Shown: positions 46,774 through 60,640 of the stretch, one piece after another
Layout: each line of letters starts with the position of its first letter
How positions within the stretch are numbered: position 1 is the stretch's first letter
Source of the DNA: Poa pratensis
Lineage: Eukaryota; Streptophyta; Magnoliopsida; Poales; Poaceae
Direction of reading: 5' to 3'
Length of the DNA: 64,000 bases
Assembly (NCBI GenBank): GCA_947311845.1
Contig: CAMZMU010000040.1
Location: 60,447,901 to 60,511,900, forward strand
Notes under the pieces: generated by a model
Seen by the model: only the letters and a program-made list of their open reading frames with translations
What the model was told of the DNA's origin: nothing
Database searches by the model: none
Translations under genes and position numbers: made by a program

Positions 46774-48775
46774 ACCAATTTGTGCAGATTCATGAATTCT
46801 TAGCTAAATCTCCATCCATTTGTTAAGCCGCTGCAGCATTTGCAGTTTGTAAAGCATCATTGGTGAAGTTCATACAGCAGCAGGGACACTTGCAAGTTCC
46901 TATGATTTTTGTTCTCCTTGGTCTATCACTTCCATTCACATCAGTCAGTTGCTACTAGTAGGTAGGCGATTATACGGCATGGTAGTTCATGTTTGTACAT
47001 ACTGCAGACCTTAGCTTTACTGCCGTTTCTTCCTATTCTTCCGTGAAACGGTGGTATTGTAGCACATTGTTCATGGACACCTCACCTCGATTCTTTATCG
47101 TGTATACTATGTAAAGTACATTATATGATTGTGTAAAACTAGTTTAATTCATTGCTTCAATTGCCTGAGGACCTTTTCCGTGTGGACTTGAAGAATTTCA
47201 CTGAAATCTTACAGAAATTGGGTGAATTGGACCGCGCGGTATTAATTTGTGTTGGTGAAAGGGGTTATGGTAATGGTTTCTGCAGGTTTTGCCATGATTT
47301 ATTTTCTTTTAGTTCTCGTATTCGTTTTAGTTTCCCTTATTCGGATTTTGCCGTGTTTCTGTATTTTGCGCCTCATATTTCAATTCTAATATAACTTGCA
47401 CTTTCTTTTTGACAATCAAAACCATGATATATTTATAGTATCAAATAGTACATAGTATATACATTGGCTGACTACAACAATTATAGAATAAAGTCTTATA
47501 GAAACAAGCAAAATATTCGAGATTTTTAAACCCTTTCTTCTTCCATAATACAATCTTGTACTTTTCTTAAGACAACCGTAGAAAAATGACATAAATAGCA
47601 AACCACATCCCTATAAATACCAACCCGAGGGTTTTTCCATAATTTTTTTGAGCTGTAGTACCAAGGCTACGTGGATGCACACAACCATTAAATAATCGAC
47701 CAACATTGGCAAGAGTATCAACACCAGTATTACAGGGAAAAACAACTGGATAGCCTGGTCGATGTCGCTGTGAACCAAGAGTACGAATCACCATTGTCAG
47801 GACGTCGCGCTGTGACGTTGCTGTGAGTCGAGAGTACGAATCACATTGTTAGGACGTAGCAGCCGGGATTGATATTGCGAGAACAAATCCTCACGGCAAC
47901 AATGAGAAAAAAAATCCAAAATCGATCTAGCGAAGCAAGATACGAAAGACCAAACCTAGACAAATTTAATCTTCCAACACAACCATTGAGCCGGGAAGGA
48001 AATCTCGTCGTCAAACGAAGAGCCAAAGATTACTTATTATAGACGATGCCATCTCCATTAATGAAGAAGACGAATACCAAAACTCTAACCTAAACTATTT
48101 AAAACACTACTTTTTAACTCTAACCTAAACTATTTAAAACACTACTTTTTTTATCAAGAACTCCAGTCATAGATAGGGTTCCCCACCCTCCCGACACCGG
48201 AGGCCAGAGTAGGGAACCGACCTATAGTGTAGGCGGAGGTAGTAGGGAACCGACCTATAGATAGGGTTCCCCACCCCTCCCAACTCCAGTCATGTTTAAC
48301 TCTAACCTAAATATATAGGAATCAATTTCTGCACGAAAAGAAACATCAGTCTTATTTTTAGTTTGAATCGACATCCAACATCTTACCAACATTTTCACTG
48401 AAATTTTACAATTTGAAGATTGCAGTTTTTAGGTTAGTAGTACCTTTACGTGACAAAAATACAAAAAAAGACAACTGGGCATTATCAAAAGTCTATCAAA
48501 AGTCGCAGTTTAAACATCACACCAGATTTACAAGTGAGCATGGGTACAGAGTTGACAGAAACGATCCAATTCCAGGTACTTCCAGCTCTCTAATAACTAG
48601 CAGAGTACGATACATCCAAGATGCGATCACCAAAATAAGAAAAAGAAAACATTGTGTTGGCATACATTCAACATGCAACTTTCTATTCCGTAGATGATAT
48701 ATATGTTCTTTTAATTTGCACGGCGAAACCACCTTGGTTTGTTATTTAATCTTCGTTTGATCACACCTCAGCTCA
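46774..48775. other. Intergenic copy-2 equivalent of 24698-26706
   Basis: Same content as copy 1, including the 35-bp tandem repeat near 48080-48150, with scattered indels. Confidence 0.6.
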
Positions 48776-50864
48776 TCACCGTTGTTGGTTCTCCCTCCTC
48801 CGTGCGTAGCGGGTTCTGTCATTGTACCTAGGCCTATCTGTGCTCTCTGCGGCACAGGCTCCACCCTTCTTGCCTCTCCGGAGCCTCTGAACAATCTCTC
48901 CATTAACAAAAAGCTCAGCTGCAAAATCAAATAGATCAAAGAACATGAATACATAACTTATGATGATCTAAACAACCTAGGTTAACCAAAATAATATTGA
49001 GAGACTATACGGATTAGTCAAAAATAGATAACGGTTGGAAATGCATTGCTCACAAACAACTTCACTGCACCAAAGTGCAGAACTAATAACAAAGTCCAAT
49101 AGCTTGTAAAACAAGGAACTGCCACAATTCAAAACAGATAAAAAGAGGCAGCATGTATGTTATACATTGTTCCATCTCTTCTGATCAGAACCCCATTTTG
49201 TCAAGGTGCTGAACAGTTAGAGAGACATTTGTTCTTAGTCCATTATCATTCAAAGCAAGACATCGCCAACTGGGCTTCATTGCTTTGCCAAGATGGACTA
49301 CAAGACAAGTTTGGTGAAGAATCGCCAGTTCGTCACCAACCAAACTTAAAATGATTAACACTTTGAAATAAGCAAAACCAGAGAGGCGGTAAATGCGTCA
49401 CTAGTAGTAGTATCTCATTCCACAGATCAGAACCTCATCTCGCTGAGGAGCTGAACCGTTAGAGAGTCAATTTTTTTAGTCCAAGAGAATTCAAAGCAGG
49501 ACATTGCCTTTAAGACATTGCAGCTTTGCGGAGATGGACTAAAGAATAATTTTTAATGGATGACTAATCGACTATTAGTTAATTCAAAGAAATCAAAAGG
49601 CCATAAATAAATTATTTAATGTCTCATCTCCACCGATCAGAACCCCATTTTGCCGAGGTGCTGAACCTTTAGAGAGACATTGTTCTTAGTCCATTAGCAT
49701 TCAAACAAGACATCGCCATATAGGCTTCCTTGCTTTGCCAAGATGGACTGCAGTACAAGTAGTTAAACATGGGTGGTAAATGTGGCATTAATTCTCATTT
49801 CCATTGATCCGAACCACATTTTACCGAGGTGCTGATCTGTTAAAAGACATGTTTCTTAATAAAATTAAAATTCAAAGCAGGACATTGCATGTAAGACGTC
49901 ATGGCTTCACAAAGATGTACTAGAGCATTTAGGGACTAGGTCACCACATTGCCACTTCACGAGGGGCACCATGATTTTAAGAACTATTCTATGGTAGAAT
50001 TAATCATGTGAAACACCTATAAATTTCATAGATATGACAAGATGAATTGATCTCCTAAAGGACAACTATAGTGGTTGAGGAAAAATAACTACCTCCATAG
50101 TCCTTGTGCTCAGGATCAACATATGAATCGGGAAGCACAAACAGAACACCAGGAATGCCTGTAACATATCAAGTAGTAGATCAGATCTATTTCATCTTCT
50201 ACATAAACAAGAGGGTGATATTGGCAACATATACGGGGAAGAGATAACAAACCTTCCAGCTTGTTAGATGTCTCCTCGTCGATCTCGCACCCGAAACCGA
50301 AGTATCGCTCACACGAGACATTGTAAATCTTCTTCTTGGCCTCCTCCTCGCTGCATCGCAGACAAAGCAAACCGACGCAAGAGTTAGTAACATAATTAAA
50401 CCACCAAAAATAATGCGTGTGCGCGTGCTGCCACAGAAATGAGGGAAGATCGTCGAAGGCAGGTAGAGGCGCGCACCCTCCTAGGACCTTGGCGAGGGTC
50501 TGGATGTAGCAGTCGATCATCTGCTGCTTGGTGGCGCCCTCCCCGCCGGGCTTGTCCATGACGATGAGCCAGTGCTCGTAGTCGCACCCCGGGAACAGCG
50601 GCGCCATCTCCGTGGGCGCGCGATCGCCCCTCCTCCGCCGCCGCCGCCACGCATCGGGGAGTACCCGTCGCCGCCCGGACGCCGCGCCATCCCGCGGAGG
50701 AAGCCGAGGCGGGAGGCGACGGCCCCGAGGGCCGCCGGACGCAGCAGCGACTCGTGGGACGCCACACCCGGCCCCCCACGGCGTAGGAGGGCCGAGATGG
50801 AGGAGGAGGACGCGCGGCGGGAGAGGAGCCTCCGGGCTCCGGCGGCTGCTGCGGCGGCGGCCAT
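48776..50864 (-). pseudogene. MORF second copy, frame-broken
   Basis: Equivalent to 26707-28804 with the same splice sites. Exon 1 (50864-50477) has lost one C in a C-run near 50628, shifting the frame between the presequence and the MORF box. The last exon has three one-base deletions within about 60 bases (48840-48895) that scramble the SPERQRRVEPVP stretch. The first copy matches the family at all these places. Confidence 0.85.
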
Positions 50865-52585
50865 CTGCGTAAAACCCTAGCTGCGGCTACACTGGGTTCG
50901 GGAGAAAGGATGCGAGGTCTCTCTGTGTGTGACGGTGATGGGTTTTAGGTCCTCCACAACGGGTTTGTGCTAAGATGGCCTTCTTCTGGGCTTCAACGGG
51001 CTGGATGTGAGAGTACTCAAACCCATGTAAATAATTATCCCACGGCCCGATCTCGAATGCAGGTTTTTCTTTTCATTGGGACATGATTTTTTTTAGCAGA
51101 AAATGGGCAGGAATTTTGAATTCTTCATGTGAGTGAAATTCCACTCATCCCAAACATGGCCTATAGTGGTAATGCAAAACCCAAACAAATTAAACTCTTG
51201 TTCCACTTACTTTCATTGCGCTTCCTCCTTTATTCGGATTTTATCAATACTTCTTGGTGAAATCCGAGAGAAGCCCTAGCAAGGTCCTTGCACAAATTTT
51301 GGGTCGGTTTGTATGCGATGTAGTGAGAAGGTGGCTCATATATAAATTTACAAAACATGGTATGAGGAGTACTTTGATTTCGAGCACAAGGTTGATAGAC
51401 ATCCAACATGCTAGAAGGTTTATTGTCCTCTATTTGTGTGTTCTTACATTTACGCACATGTTTGTTTATAGATTTTTTTAACACACCATGTGATTCATAT
51501 GCATTACTGCTTAACTTTGGTCGTGGATTTCTGACACACGTTATAAGAAAATCACTTTTTACCACAATGTTTATGTGGTATAAGGCCCTTTATTCGACTC
51601 AAATGATTTTAAAAAACGTAGAGCTCACGAAATCCAAACCTTTGGTTGAACGAGCGTATCGGAATGATCCACCACGTCTTCCCTTACCGAAGGTGGTAGT
51701 TTGAAACTCGAATTTCGGGATGAAAATCCCGAAACCGACTTATGGTTGGACTCGTCATCATCGGCGTATGTGTGGCGATTTCTTATTTAAAGTTTAGAAT
51801 AGAAGTTGTGTTATTTTCATTTATTTAAAAAATTATCATATGACGAGTTTTTTTTTAGGGAAAGCCTTGTGGCGCACTTTATCTCTTCTCTATCTCTACT
51901 ATCTAAAAGGAACGATTCGTTCCTTCGTCAAGCCTCCTGTCGTCAACAAGTTTTTTTTTTCCGTGTCGTCTCCTGCTTCTTAATCGTAATCAATGCCCAA
52001 TCAACCTTAATTACACAACCAATCAATCGTCCTCACAATCAGGATTAGTGACATGCCTAATCTATCGCCTCCCGATTGACCCTCCTCCCGGGGACCTCGC
52101 CAGCGACCGATGCAGCCTCCGTCGCGGCCACCGGTGTCACGCATATATGGGGCTCTCCACCGCCGATGCAGCCGCCGGAGAATCCTTACCGCTAACTGAA
52201 GGGGATCGTATGTAGAAAACAAAAAATTTCCAAACAACGATAACCAAAATGGCCAGAATCTATTACTATGCAGATATAGAGTAACAGACAAGATCGATGT
52301 ACATACCCTTGTAGACCGAAAAGCGGGGATTACGCTCCCGCACAAGCGTTGTCGATGAAGCCGATGTAGCCGACCTCAAGGTCGTGTAGACGAATTCCTC
52401 CAAGTGCCGCAAGTGCAGCACCTCGTAGCTCTACACACGTACGGTGTAGACGACGACCTCCGGGCTCCGATCCAACAAAGCAGCGGAAGCAGAAGACTTG
52501 GATCCAGCAGCACAGCGGTGTGCATATGGTAGAGAGAACCTCTCAACCCGTGCGTACCTCCAATTGCGGAGTCACATCTTAAACG

Positions 52586-52624
<39 letters not shown>

Positions 52625-54142
52625 GGATGCATTTTCCAAAGGCAATGGGCACCCCTATATAAAGGGGAGGGAGGGGTGTCACCCTTGGTGGCTTAGCCAT
52701 GTGGGACTATTCCCACATGGCTGCGGTGACCCAGCACACCACTGCATGTTGTAGTATACAAGTCGTTGATGTAACACGCACGGAAGGACCTCTCCGCAAA
52801 TATTACATCCCTCAGAGTAGTACAACAGAAACATAGCCGGTCCAAGGTAACACTATAGGATTACAACACTATTCAATACAGAGACCCTCCTTTATATTGA
52901 AGCAAGTCTCATGCAAATGAAATACAGAAAGATCCAAATTGTAGTACTAAGCTGGAGATCAGCTCTAACTCTAAGTCCTGATCCACTACTGCTGTTGTCA
53001 CAACCCTAATCTATTCCATCTAGAATATCGTTATCCAGATTTGTACTCCTTCTTCCAATAGAAGTCGTCTCCTCCACTAATAACATGGTTATTGTGCATG
53101 CCATCGACAATGATATCGTTGCTCCTTCACTGACACTGTTGTCGTCATTCTTCTATTGGCGGAGTTGTAGATGACTCTTTCAAGCTTCACTAGGTAGACT
53201 TGATTCCTTGTTGAAGTCCCCCTCGATGTCGTGATGGATAACGGGCAATTCCTCTAATGGCTCCAAAATCTAAGCAAGGGGTCAACGGGGAAAGGGTGAG
53301 CAACACGAGCGTTACTCAGCAAGTTCAAATTATAGGCGATAAGGTCTTTTATGCACTAGCTACTGCCATGACCAACGGTCATTGGCATAATGCATGTTTT
53401 TGGAAAACATTTCTTCAAAGGTCAAGTTTTATTTTAGAAAACTATGCTCACGGTCTCCACGGGTTCATAGTCATCACTTGGGATGCCTTTCCCGCTGTGG
53501 TCTGTATTTCCTTCCGGGAACACGGATGTGACAGTCACAGTTTCTTGTTGTTGACTCTGCAGAGCTGCGTAACTTTACCCATGAGAGAAACCCAGCCTTG
53601 TTGCCTTTCCGGGCGATCTTTCCCGTCCATACTTCCATGGTATGGGGCCAGGGGTGAGTCCAAAGCCAATCACTGCCCCTCTCCGCACAACACATATCCG
53701 CCCATTTGTGGCGCGGCCGGTAACAAAGACCGCTATCCCGCCACCCCTCCCGAGCTTCTATTCCAATCACCCCGTCAGGTGGGAAGGTCACACGCTTTCA
53801 CGCTGTTGGCCGCCGCAACGGACACAACCAGGTAATAGCCTGCCGAGGATATGTGAACGAGAGAAGATAGCAGCTGACTTTACCGTCCCATGCCAGATCT
53901 CATGGTAAACGCTTCAATACGGCGCTAGGATCACTGTGACATTGGTAATTAATCCTAGGTATATACTTTCCCGTACAATGGAACCTCCACCACAACATCA
54001 TACCGTGGTTCCATTGCCAGCCAACACAGTATATATAGCAATTCACATCATTCGAAAATAGGTTTTTCTTTTTTTATGCAGATGATAAAATATATTACTT
54101 TTATAAATACTTTGATAAAAATATTTCAACGGACATGCAAGA
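50865..54142. other. Copy-2 equivalent of 28805-32087
   Basis: MORF upstream region and unclassified repeat-like DNA, including a (GA)16 tract at 52589-52620. No gene beyond those noted for copy 1. Confidence 0.5.
52589..52620. repeat. (GA)n microsatellite, 16 units
   Basis: Two units shorter than its counterpart at 30531-30566. Confidence 0.94.
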
Positions 54143-57100
54143 ATGAACTTGCCTGTGATAGAAATGGCTGTTCAACCCTTCGGGGTTCTAGGGTTTGCGG
54201 TAAAAACCCCGAGTTCTGAAAATAGCAAAGTAATCCTGATAAGGACTACTGAAAACTCTATCAGCATGCTATTGTGCATAGTCATGAGATGCATCGTCAC
54301 CCCAAAATACCCCTGGTTGTGGCTTTTAATACTTTTGAGAGTTTTTAATTAATTAGAAAGTTTGACAACGATTTACATGAGGAATCAACATATGAAGTAG
54401 TCAAATTTAGATAGTTCAACTTTAATTGAACTCAACAAATTATTTTTCCATCTCATTATTCTTTGGAAAAATAGTTATGAAAAATATTTTCAAGTCATGT
54501 CCACTTAAGGATCATTGAATTTTTCATCCACTCAAAACTTGTCAAAATTTAGTAATAAAACATACAGATAAATTTCTCATAATTTGTAGAGTGTGTTGAT
54601 TATTTTTAGCTGATTTTTTTCTTTTGGTTTGGGAGTTAAAATTCATTTAAGTTTGGATAATTTTATTTGGTGAATCACCAAAATGCCCCTAGCTAGTGGG
54701 TTGAACCCAACCCATTGGCCTCGGGTTAAGGCCTGGCTCGGTCGGTCAACACCGACCGCCCACTCTCTCTCACTCGATCCCCTCCTCTCTCTCGTTCCTC
54801 TGCTCGCGATTCATTGCCGCCAGCGCCGCCTTGCTCGGCTCCGGCCGACCCCGGCGACGCCGCTGCCCAGCACGAGCTCCGCCTCCTCCTACTACCTCGA
54901 TTCCCTACCACTGGAACCTCCATCTGCGCCTCCATGTCCGCTTGGACAAACCCTAACCCTAGCTCTGCCACAGCTTGGTTCGTCGACGCCGCTCTCCGGG
55001 CTCCCACGCCTCCGCCTCTGGACTCGCCTCCTATTCGACACGGTGGTCTCCTCGATCCCCTGCTCCAGCACGCCACTTGGGTGTGCTGCCTATGTCGACC
55101 ACGAGCTCCACCTCGAGCCTCTGCTCGAGCTCCTGCCCTACCACGCCGCCGTGGACTCGTCTCTCTGGTGGTTACGGTGGTTGGTGCTGTGATCTGCTGC
55201 TGATGCTGGACAAGGTGGTCTGGTGCGGTGCTGCTATTCGTGCTACTATCGCCGACAGGACGAAAGTGGTGCCGCCACCGCAACCTCGGCAACAAGCTAC
55301 TACGGCAACCTACGACTACTTCCACTCCGATGCCGGTGGGACGGTGCTCTGGCGCAACTCCGACATCGACACCTTCGCCTGCTACCTCAACTGTTCTGCC
55401 CTGGCCTCACAAGCTCTGCTTCGACTCCAGCTCCACGAGGTACTCTCTTCTGTGACCGGCTAGTGAGCCGATGAACTACTGGTCTGCGGTCTAATCAATC
55501 TAGTGATTCCGTTTGTAAGGTGTTAGGGGTGAATTGGTTGGTCTGAGAAGCTAGGATTAGCTAATAACAGTGGCTGTGATAAACTCATCGGTGTGGTTGC
55601 GTTAACTGAAGAAATATTCAGTTTTGCCAGGGAACACTTGTGTGCAAGTGCTGATAAATCCTGTGGCTTTTCTATACGTTTACTAACTGAAGAATTGCTT
55701 CTATTAGTTGAATTCAGAGAGGAACCTAGATGATTTACTCATCTAGCTGTGTTGTGGATGCTTGCCACGATTTTAGATAAATGGATGTCCTAAATGTGCA
55801 AGATTAAATCCTATGCACTGCTTATTTACTTCAGATGCGTTACTAGATGAACTAGTACCCATGTGCTTGTCTGTTGAGCAGCATTTACCCCTGTGATGCC
55901 TCTGTTGAGTGTGGCTCAGCACGACTGGGTGCTGCTGGTGTGATTCAAAGATATGTTATTAGACAGATTGGGCTTTCTAAACTGATAAGAACAGATCTTG
56001 TGCTTGATTTCTTGGCCCTGCCAATGATGCAAAGGCTGAGGCTCTGTTTTTTTAATCCGAACAGATACTAGTATGTGATTTAATTCTCTGTGATGATTTA
56101 TGCATAGCATTTTTATGTAGATCTGAGAGTACTTCTCTTTATACTCCAAAATGTGTAATTTGATAGATAGTGATTTTATTTAACTTCTGGATAAGATCTA
56201 GCTGTGCAAACTAATATGAATAGATGTGTTCCCATGCTCTCCTCTCTTTCTAGCACTGTCCTGTCATTTACAGAACTTGCTAGCACCTCTCCTCTGCCTC
56301 TCACACACAAAGAATTAACCTGCTGTTGTTGAGCAGCTTGGTCTTCTGGAAAATGATGATAACCTGCGTCTTGTGGCTAGCCTGCTCCTCCTCGCTGCTT
56401 GACCTATTTCCTAGTTGATCTAAAGATTTAGAAAGATTTGGTAGTGTTCTTGGCGTTCTTGAGCTGTTCTAGCTGATCTGGGTAATTGGTTTAGTTGCTA
56501 GATTAGCTGCTGCAACAGTTGTGCTGATGTGAGAAAAAATATGGTGCTAGATAGATGATTGGCTGCTGTGTAGAGCTTGTGGTGCAGCTGGCTGTTCTTG
56601 TGTTCTTGCTAATATGGAAGTATATTATTTGGTCCAAATTCGTTGGTCCATAAAACCATGGTGTGTAGTGATCAAAGGGCTGCCATGGGATGTCTTTTAT
56701 AAGGCTTTACTATCCCTCACAAGTTGACACCTCAAGTGGTGACTCATGCTTTGCATTGGTGAGTAAGCTACTTGTTGTCAAGTGTTTATGCATAGGCATT
56801 ACTTGGGGTTCAAGTTATGTTAGATATTTTGCTTGTGGATAACTCTCCTATGTGGCATGCTCATCCACTCAAGCTTGGTCTTATCCCCTTGTAGTATTTA
56901 TTTTTGATGCAGCCAAGTGGCTTTTGTCACTAGATGGACTTGTGGGCTGCTTCTTATGTCGGTTTGGTCAATCTTGGGTTTGTAAAATAATTCATGTGGG
57001 TTTTAAGATCAATTATGGGTGATGATCATGTGGCTTTACAATTTAAGATTTGTGGGCTTTATCAATTAGCTTATTTTCTTCCTTGGTAATTAATATCATT

Positions 57101-59576
57101 GGAGAAACATTTCAATTTCCTTGTGGGCTTTGTTCTTATTGGTTCTTGATACCAATAGAGAACAATTTAATTGTGGGCTTTTCTTTAATAGGAATTTGAC
57201 TAGATTAGAGGGATACAAAAATGTTGCCTTGTTGACTAAAGATAGTTGGATCAATTCTATTTGCCTTCGTCACATATTGCCTTTGTTGCTTGCTCAAATG
57301 GATCAATGTTGCCTTCTTCTCTTTGCTGCCCATTTGCTTCTAGATGATCCAAATGATCCAAAGATCCATTGCTGCCTTAGATATAATGCCCTCTAATCAC
57401 CACTTGGGTATTAGGACAAGTTCCTAATATCCAGTAGTCGAATTCCAACACAAAGTTGCCTCACCCTTGTGGTGAAGGCAAACATTTTAATTAGAAGAAA
57501 CCTTTCTTTTGTTTTGGTTTTTATTTATTTAGGTGATACTCAATTGCTTTATGCATGCAAAAGGATTAAGATAACAAGGTTGCAAGGCTTGTTACCAAAT
57601 ACTTCTATATAGCACAAGGCCTTTGTATTTCACATAGTTTATTTTTAGATGATTTCCAATTGCTTCATGTATGTAAAAAGAATTTGTCCACAAAGGGGCC
57701 AGCTTTGCTTCCATCTTCTTTTACATAGCATAAAGCCTTTGAATTTCACAATTTCTAGAGAAGTTGATAAGAACAGATAATTGCTTAAATTCCTTTCTTT
57801 CTGTTCTTCTTCTTCTGTGCCGGAATTCAAAAATAAGATGTGGGAGATAAGAAGATCAAGATAAGTTGAGAAGATCAAAAATGAATTGAAGATCTAGTTT
57901 AGGAATTTTCTTTCTTGTTGGATGAGATATGTACTTATTCGATTAAAGGTTGTAATATTCATTTATTCATTTAGATTCCACTTGTAACGTTTGATCTTGT
58001 GTCCATTTTTGTATTTATAAAGACTTTGGACATTTGTATTTGAAATTCGAGATGAGTGTACTGATAAGATAAGATTGAAATTAGGACATGATGTATTTGA
58101 ATTCTTGAATGATCACATATGTGAATGATGGAATGATAATTTGTTCATGTATTGGATTCTGGAATTATGTGTTGAGGGTATGGAGGGATTGTGCTTTATG
58201 CACCAGTTTGAATATATTCATGTCATTTTATCCAATTGTGTTCAGAAGTGTTGAGGATTAAGAATAGGTTATGTCCAAATTTTGATTGCCTCGACTAAAG
58301 ATCCAACTTCCTAAATACTTGTCGTAAAGATCATGTCGAAGTTTATAGCACTCAACATGATGATCTAGACCTAAACTCATCGAGTCAAGAGAAACATCGA
58401 TCCCTTTATATCTTTCCTTAAGCGCGCCAAAATTTCTCGCATGTTCAGATGCATGCAATGCAAATGCACATATTCTATTTCTACCCTTTAACTCTCTAAA
58501 CCCTGGGTTGTTACATTCTCTCCCCCTTAAACTAAACTTCGTCCCGAAGCTTCGATTCTCTCGCGTAGAGTAAGGTAGAAAGAACTTCTACGAATAATGA
58601 TTCTCTCAAATTCCTTACTGACATGGACTTGGAATGAGATGCTCCCTTGTCCAGAATTTCCTTCTGTGCATCCACCCTTGATCCTTACTATCCATGTATC
58701 GACTCCTATGGATTTTGTGATGAATTCCAATGATCTCCATAACTCTTTCATTCCTCTCGGGTTATCCAACTCAGACTCCTTGCATTACTCTGGCTTTCTA
58801 GCCCTCTGTCAAAGATCCTCTTCTACATTCTTATAAGATCTTCAGATATGATCTTTTGTACACTTCCTTATAATCAGGAGACTAAAAAGACTTTATTTCT
58901 GATGGTAAGCTCATCGTCTTTGCTTCAGAACCTCCGAGATAACCGTCCTTTACTGGTTATATAGAACATAATTCTTCCTTAGTGGTTTGCTTCTTCTGAA
59001 TGGATTAGATACCAATAGTCCATCCAACCATTAATACTATATCTCACAGTATTCCTCCCATCACTTGTAGTCAGGATGAACAATACTTTCAATGTCAATC
59101 TCCTCATATCCTAGTACTGATACGTTAGACTTTCTCATGCTTGACTCTGGTTCCTTTCATTCCATCCCCTTTTGATTCTCTGATCATAGCTCCTATGACC
59201 TTTGGATTCCTTTTGACTTCCAACCTTAAAATCTCAACTACCTCTTTGACTCCGGAATCTGGTAAATATTGCTGACAATGCTCTTTTATTTTGAAGATCT
59301 AGTAGAATATAGATAGCCACTTCTGCATTATCCCAGTCAAGGTATTCCTTTTGAATTTCATGTCATCTTCTGCCCAGTACTTTCCAATATACTTGGTCAC
59401 TCTCCCCTTGGAATTCCCTAAGACTTCCTCCGCTTTGACCTTCTATCAGTCGAGCTTCATTCAGTTAGTTTCATCCAGTCAGCTCCATTCCGTCAAGCTT
59501 CGTAACTCACCTTTCTGCTCAAACTTCCAGTATATTTGCCTCATGGTCTCACAAAGAACACGTGGTATATTCACCA
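54143..59576 (-). mobile_element. Copy-2 long-LTR stretch and internal fragment
   Basis: Equivalent to 32088-37522. The LTR start and polypurine tract boundary is at 58515/58516. Confidence 0.42.
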
Positions 59577-60640
59577 TGTTGTGAATCCCCAGTATCATCG
59601 TTCGATAAATAGATATTAACTATTCCTATATATCCAACAGTTTCCCGAAGAATACGTGGTATGTACAGGTGTAAATATGTAGGGAGCCCCCTATCTAATA
59701 GGGAAACTACAATATACAAATATCTCTCTAACACCCCCCCCCTCAAACTCATGGTGGATCCACAACACTGAGTTTGGAGAGGAAAAAACTATGATGTGCT
59801 CTAGTCTGGGCCTTCGTGAAAAAATCCGCCAACTGTAACTCTGAAGGCACATACTGGAGCGCAATAATCTGATCCTGCGCACTAGCACGGATAAAAGAAG
59901 CATCAACACCAATATGCTTAGTAAGCTCATGCTTCACTGGGTCACGTGCAATGCTAATAGCACATGTACTATCTGACAATAGAGTCGTGGGTGTCGTAAC
60001 AGAGACACCAAAATCTGCAAGTAACCACCGTAACCAAGTCACCTCAACAGTCAAAAGAGCCATAGCTCGCAACTCAGCTTCTGCACTCGAACGGGAAACT
60101 GCGGTCTGCTTCTTTGTCTTCCAGGCAATGAGAGAACCACCAAGAAAAATACAGTAAGCAGAAGTGAGCGGCGATCCAAAGGATCACTAGCCCAAGTAGC
60201 ATCGGAGTAGGACTGAAGCTGTAACGAGCTGGAACGAGGAAAGAAGAGACAAAGAGAGATCGTTCCACGAAGATAGCGTAGAACACGAAAAAGGTGACTA
60301 TGGTGAACCGAAGTGGGAGCAGAAACAAACTGACTCAGAATATGGACAGGATAAGAAATATCAGGGCGAGTAACAGCCAGATAGACGAGACTCCCGACAA
60401 GATGTCGATAACGAGCCAGGATCGCCATCAGACGCACGGAGAGAAATATTGAGCTCCATGGGAGTCTCAACAGTACGCTCATCAGTAAGAGTGGCACGAT
60501 AAAGAAGATCATGAATATACCATTCTTGGGATATAAAGAAACCACCAGCGGTGTCGTGGTGGGAACACGCAGATGCCTAGGGTAGGCTTATTCTGGGGCC
60601 GAACGAGTGCTTGTGGATTCGGGAGGATAGCGCGCAGGAT
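59577..60640 (-). mobile_element. Copy-2 truncated copia element
   Basis: LTR at 59577-59733 (157 bp), then the RNase H remnant to 60640. Compared with copy 1 there is one extra C in the C-run beside the LTR and a one-base loss near 60165 that breaks the RNase H frame. Confidence 0.85.
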
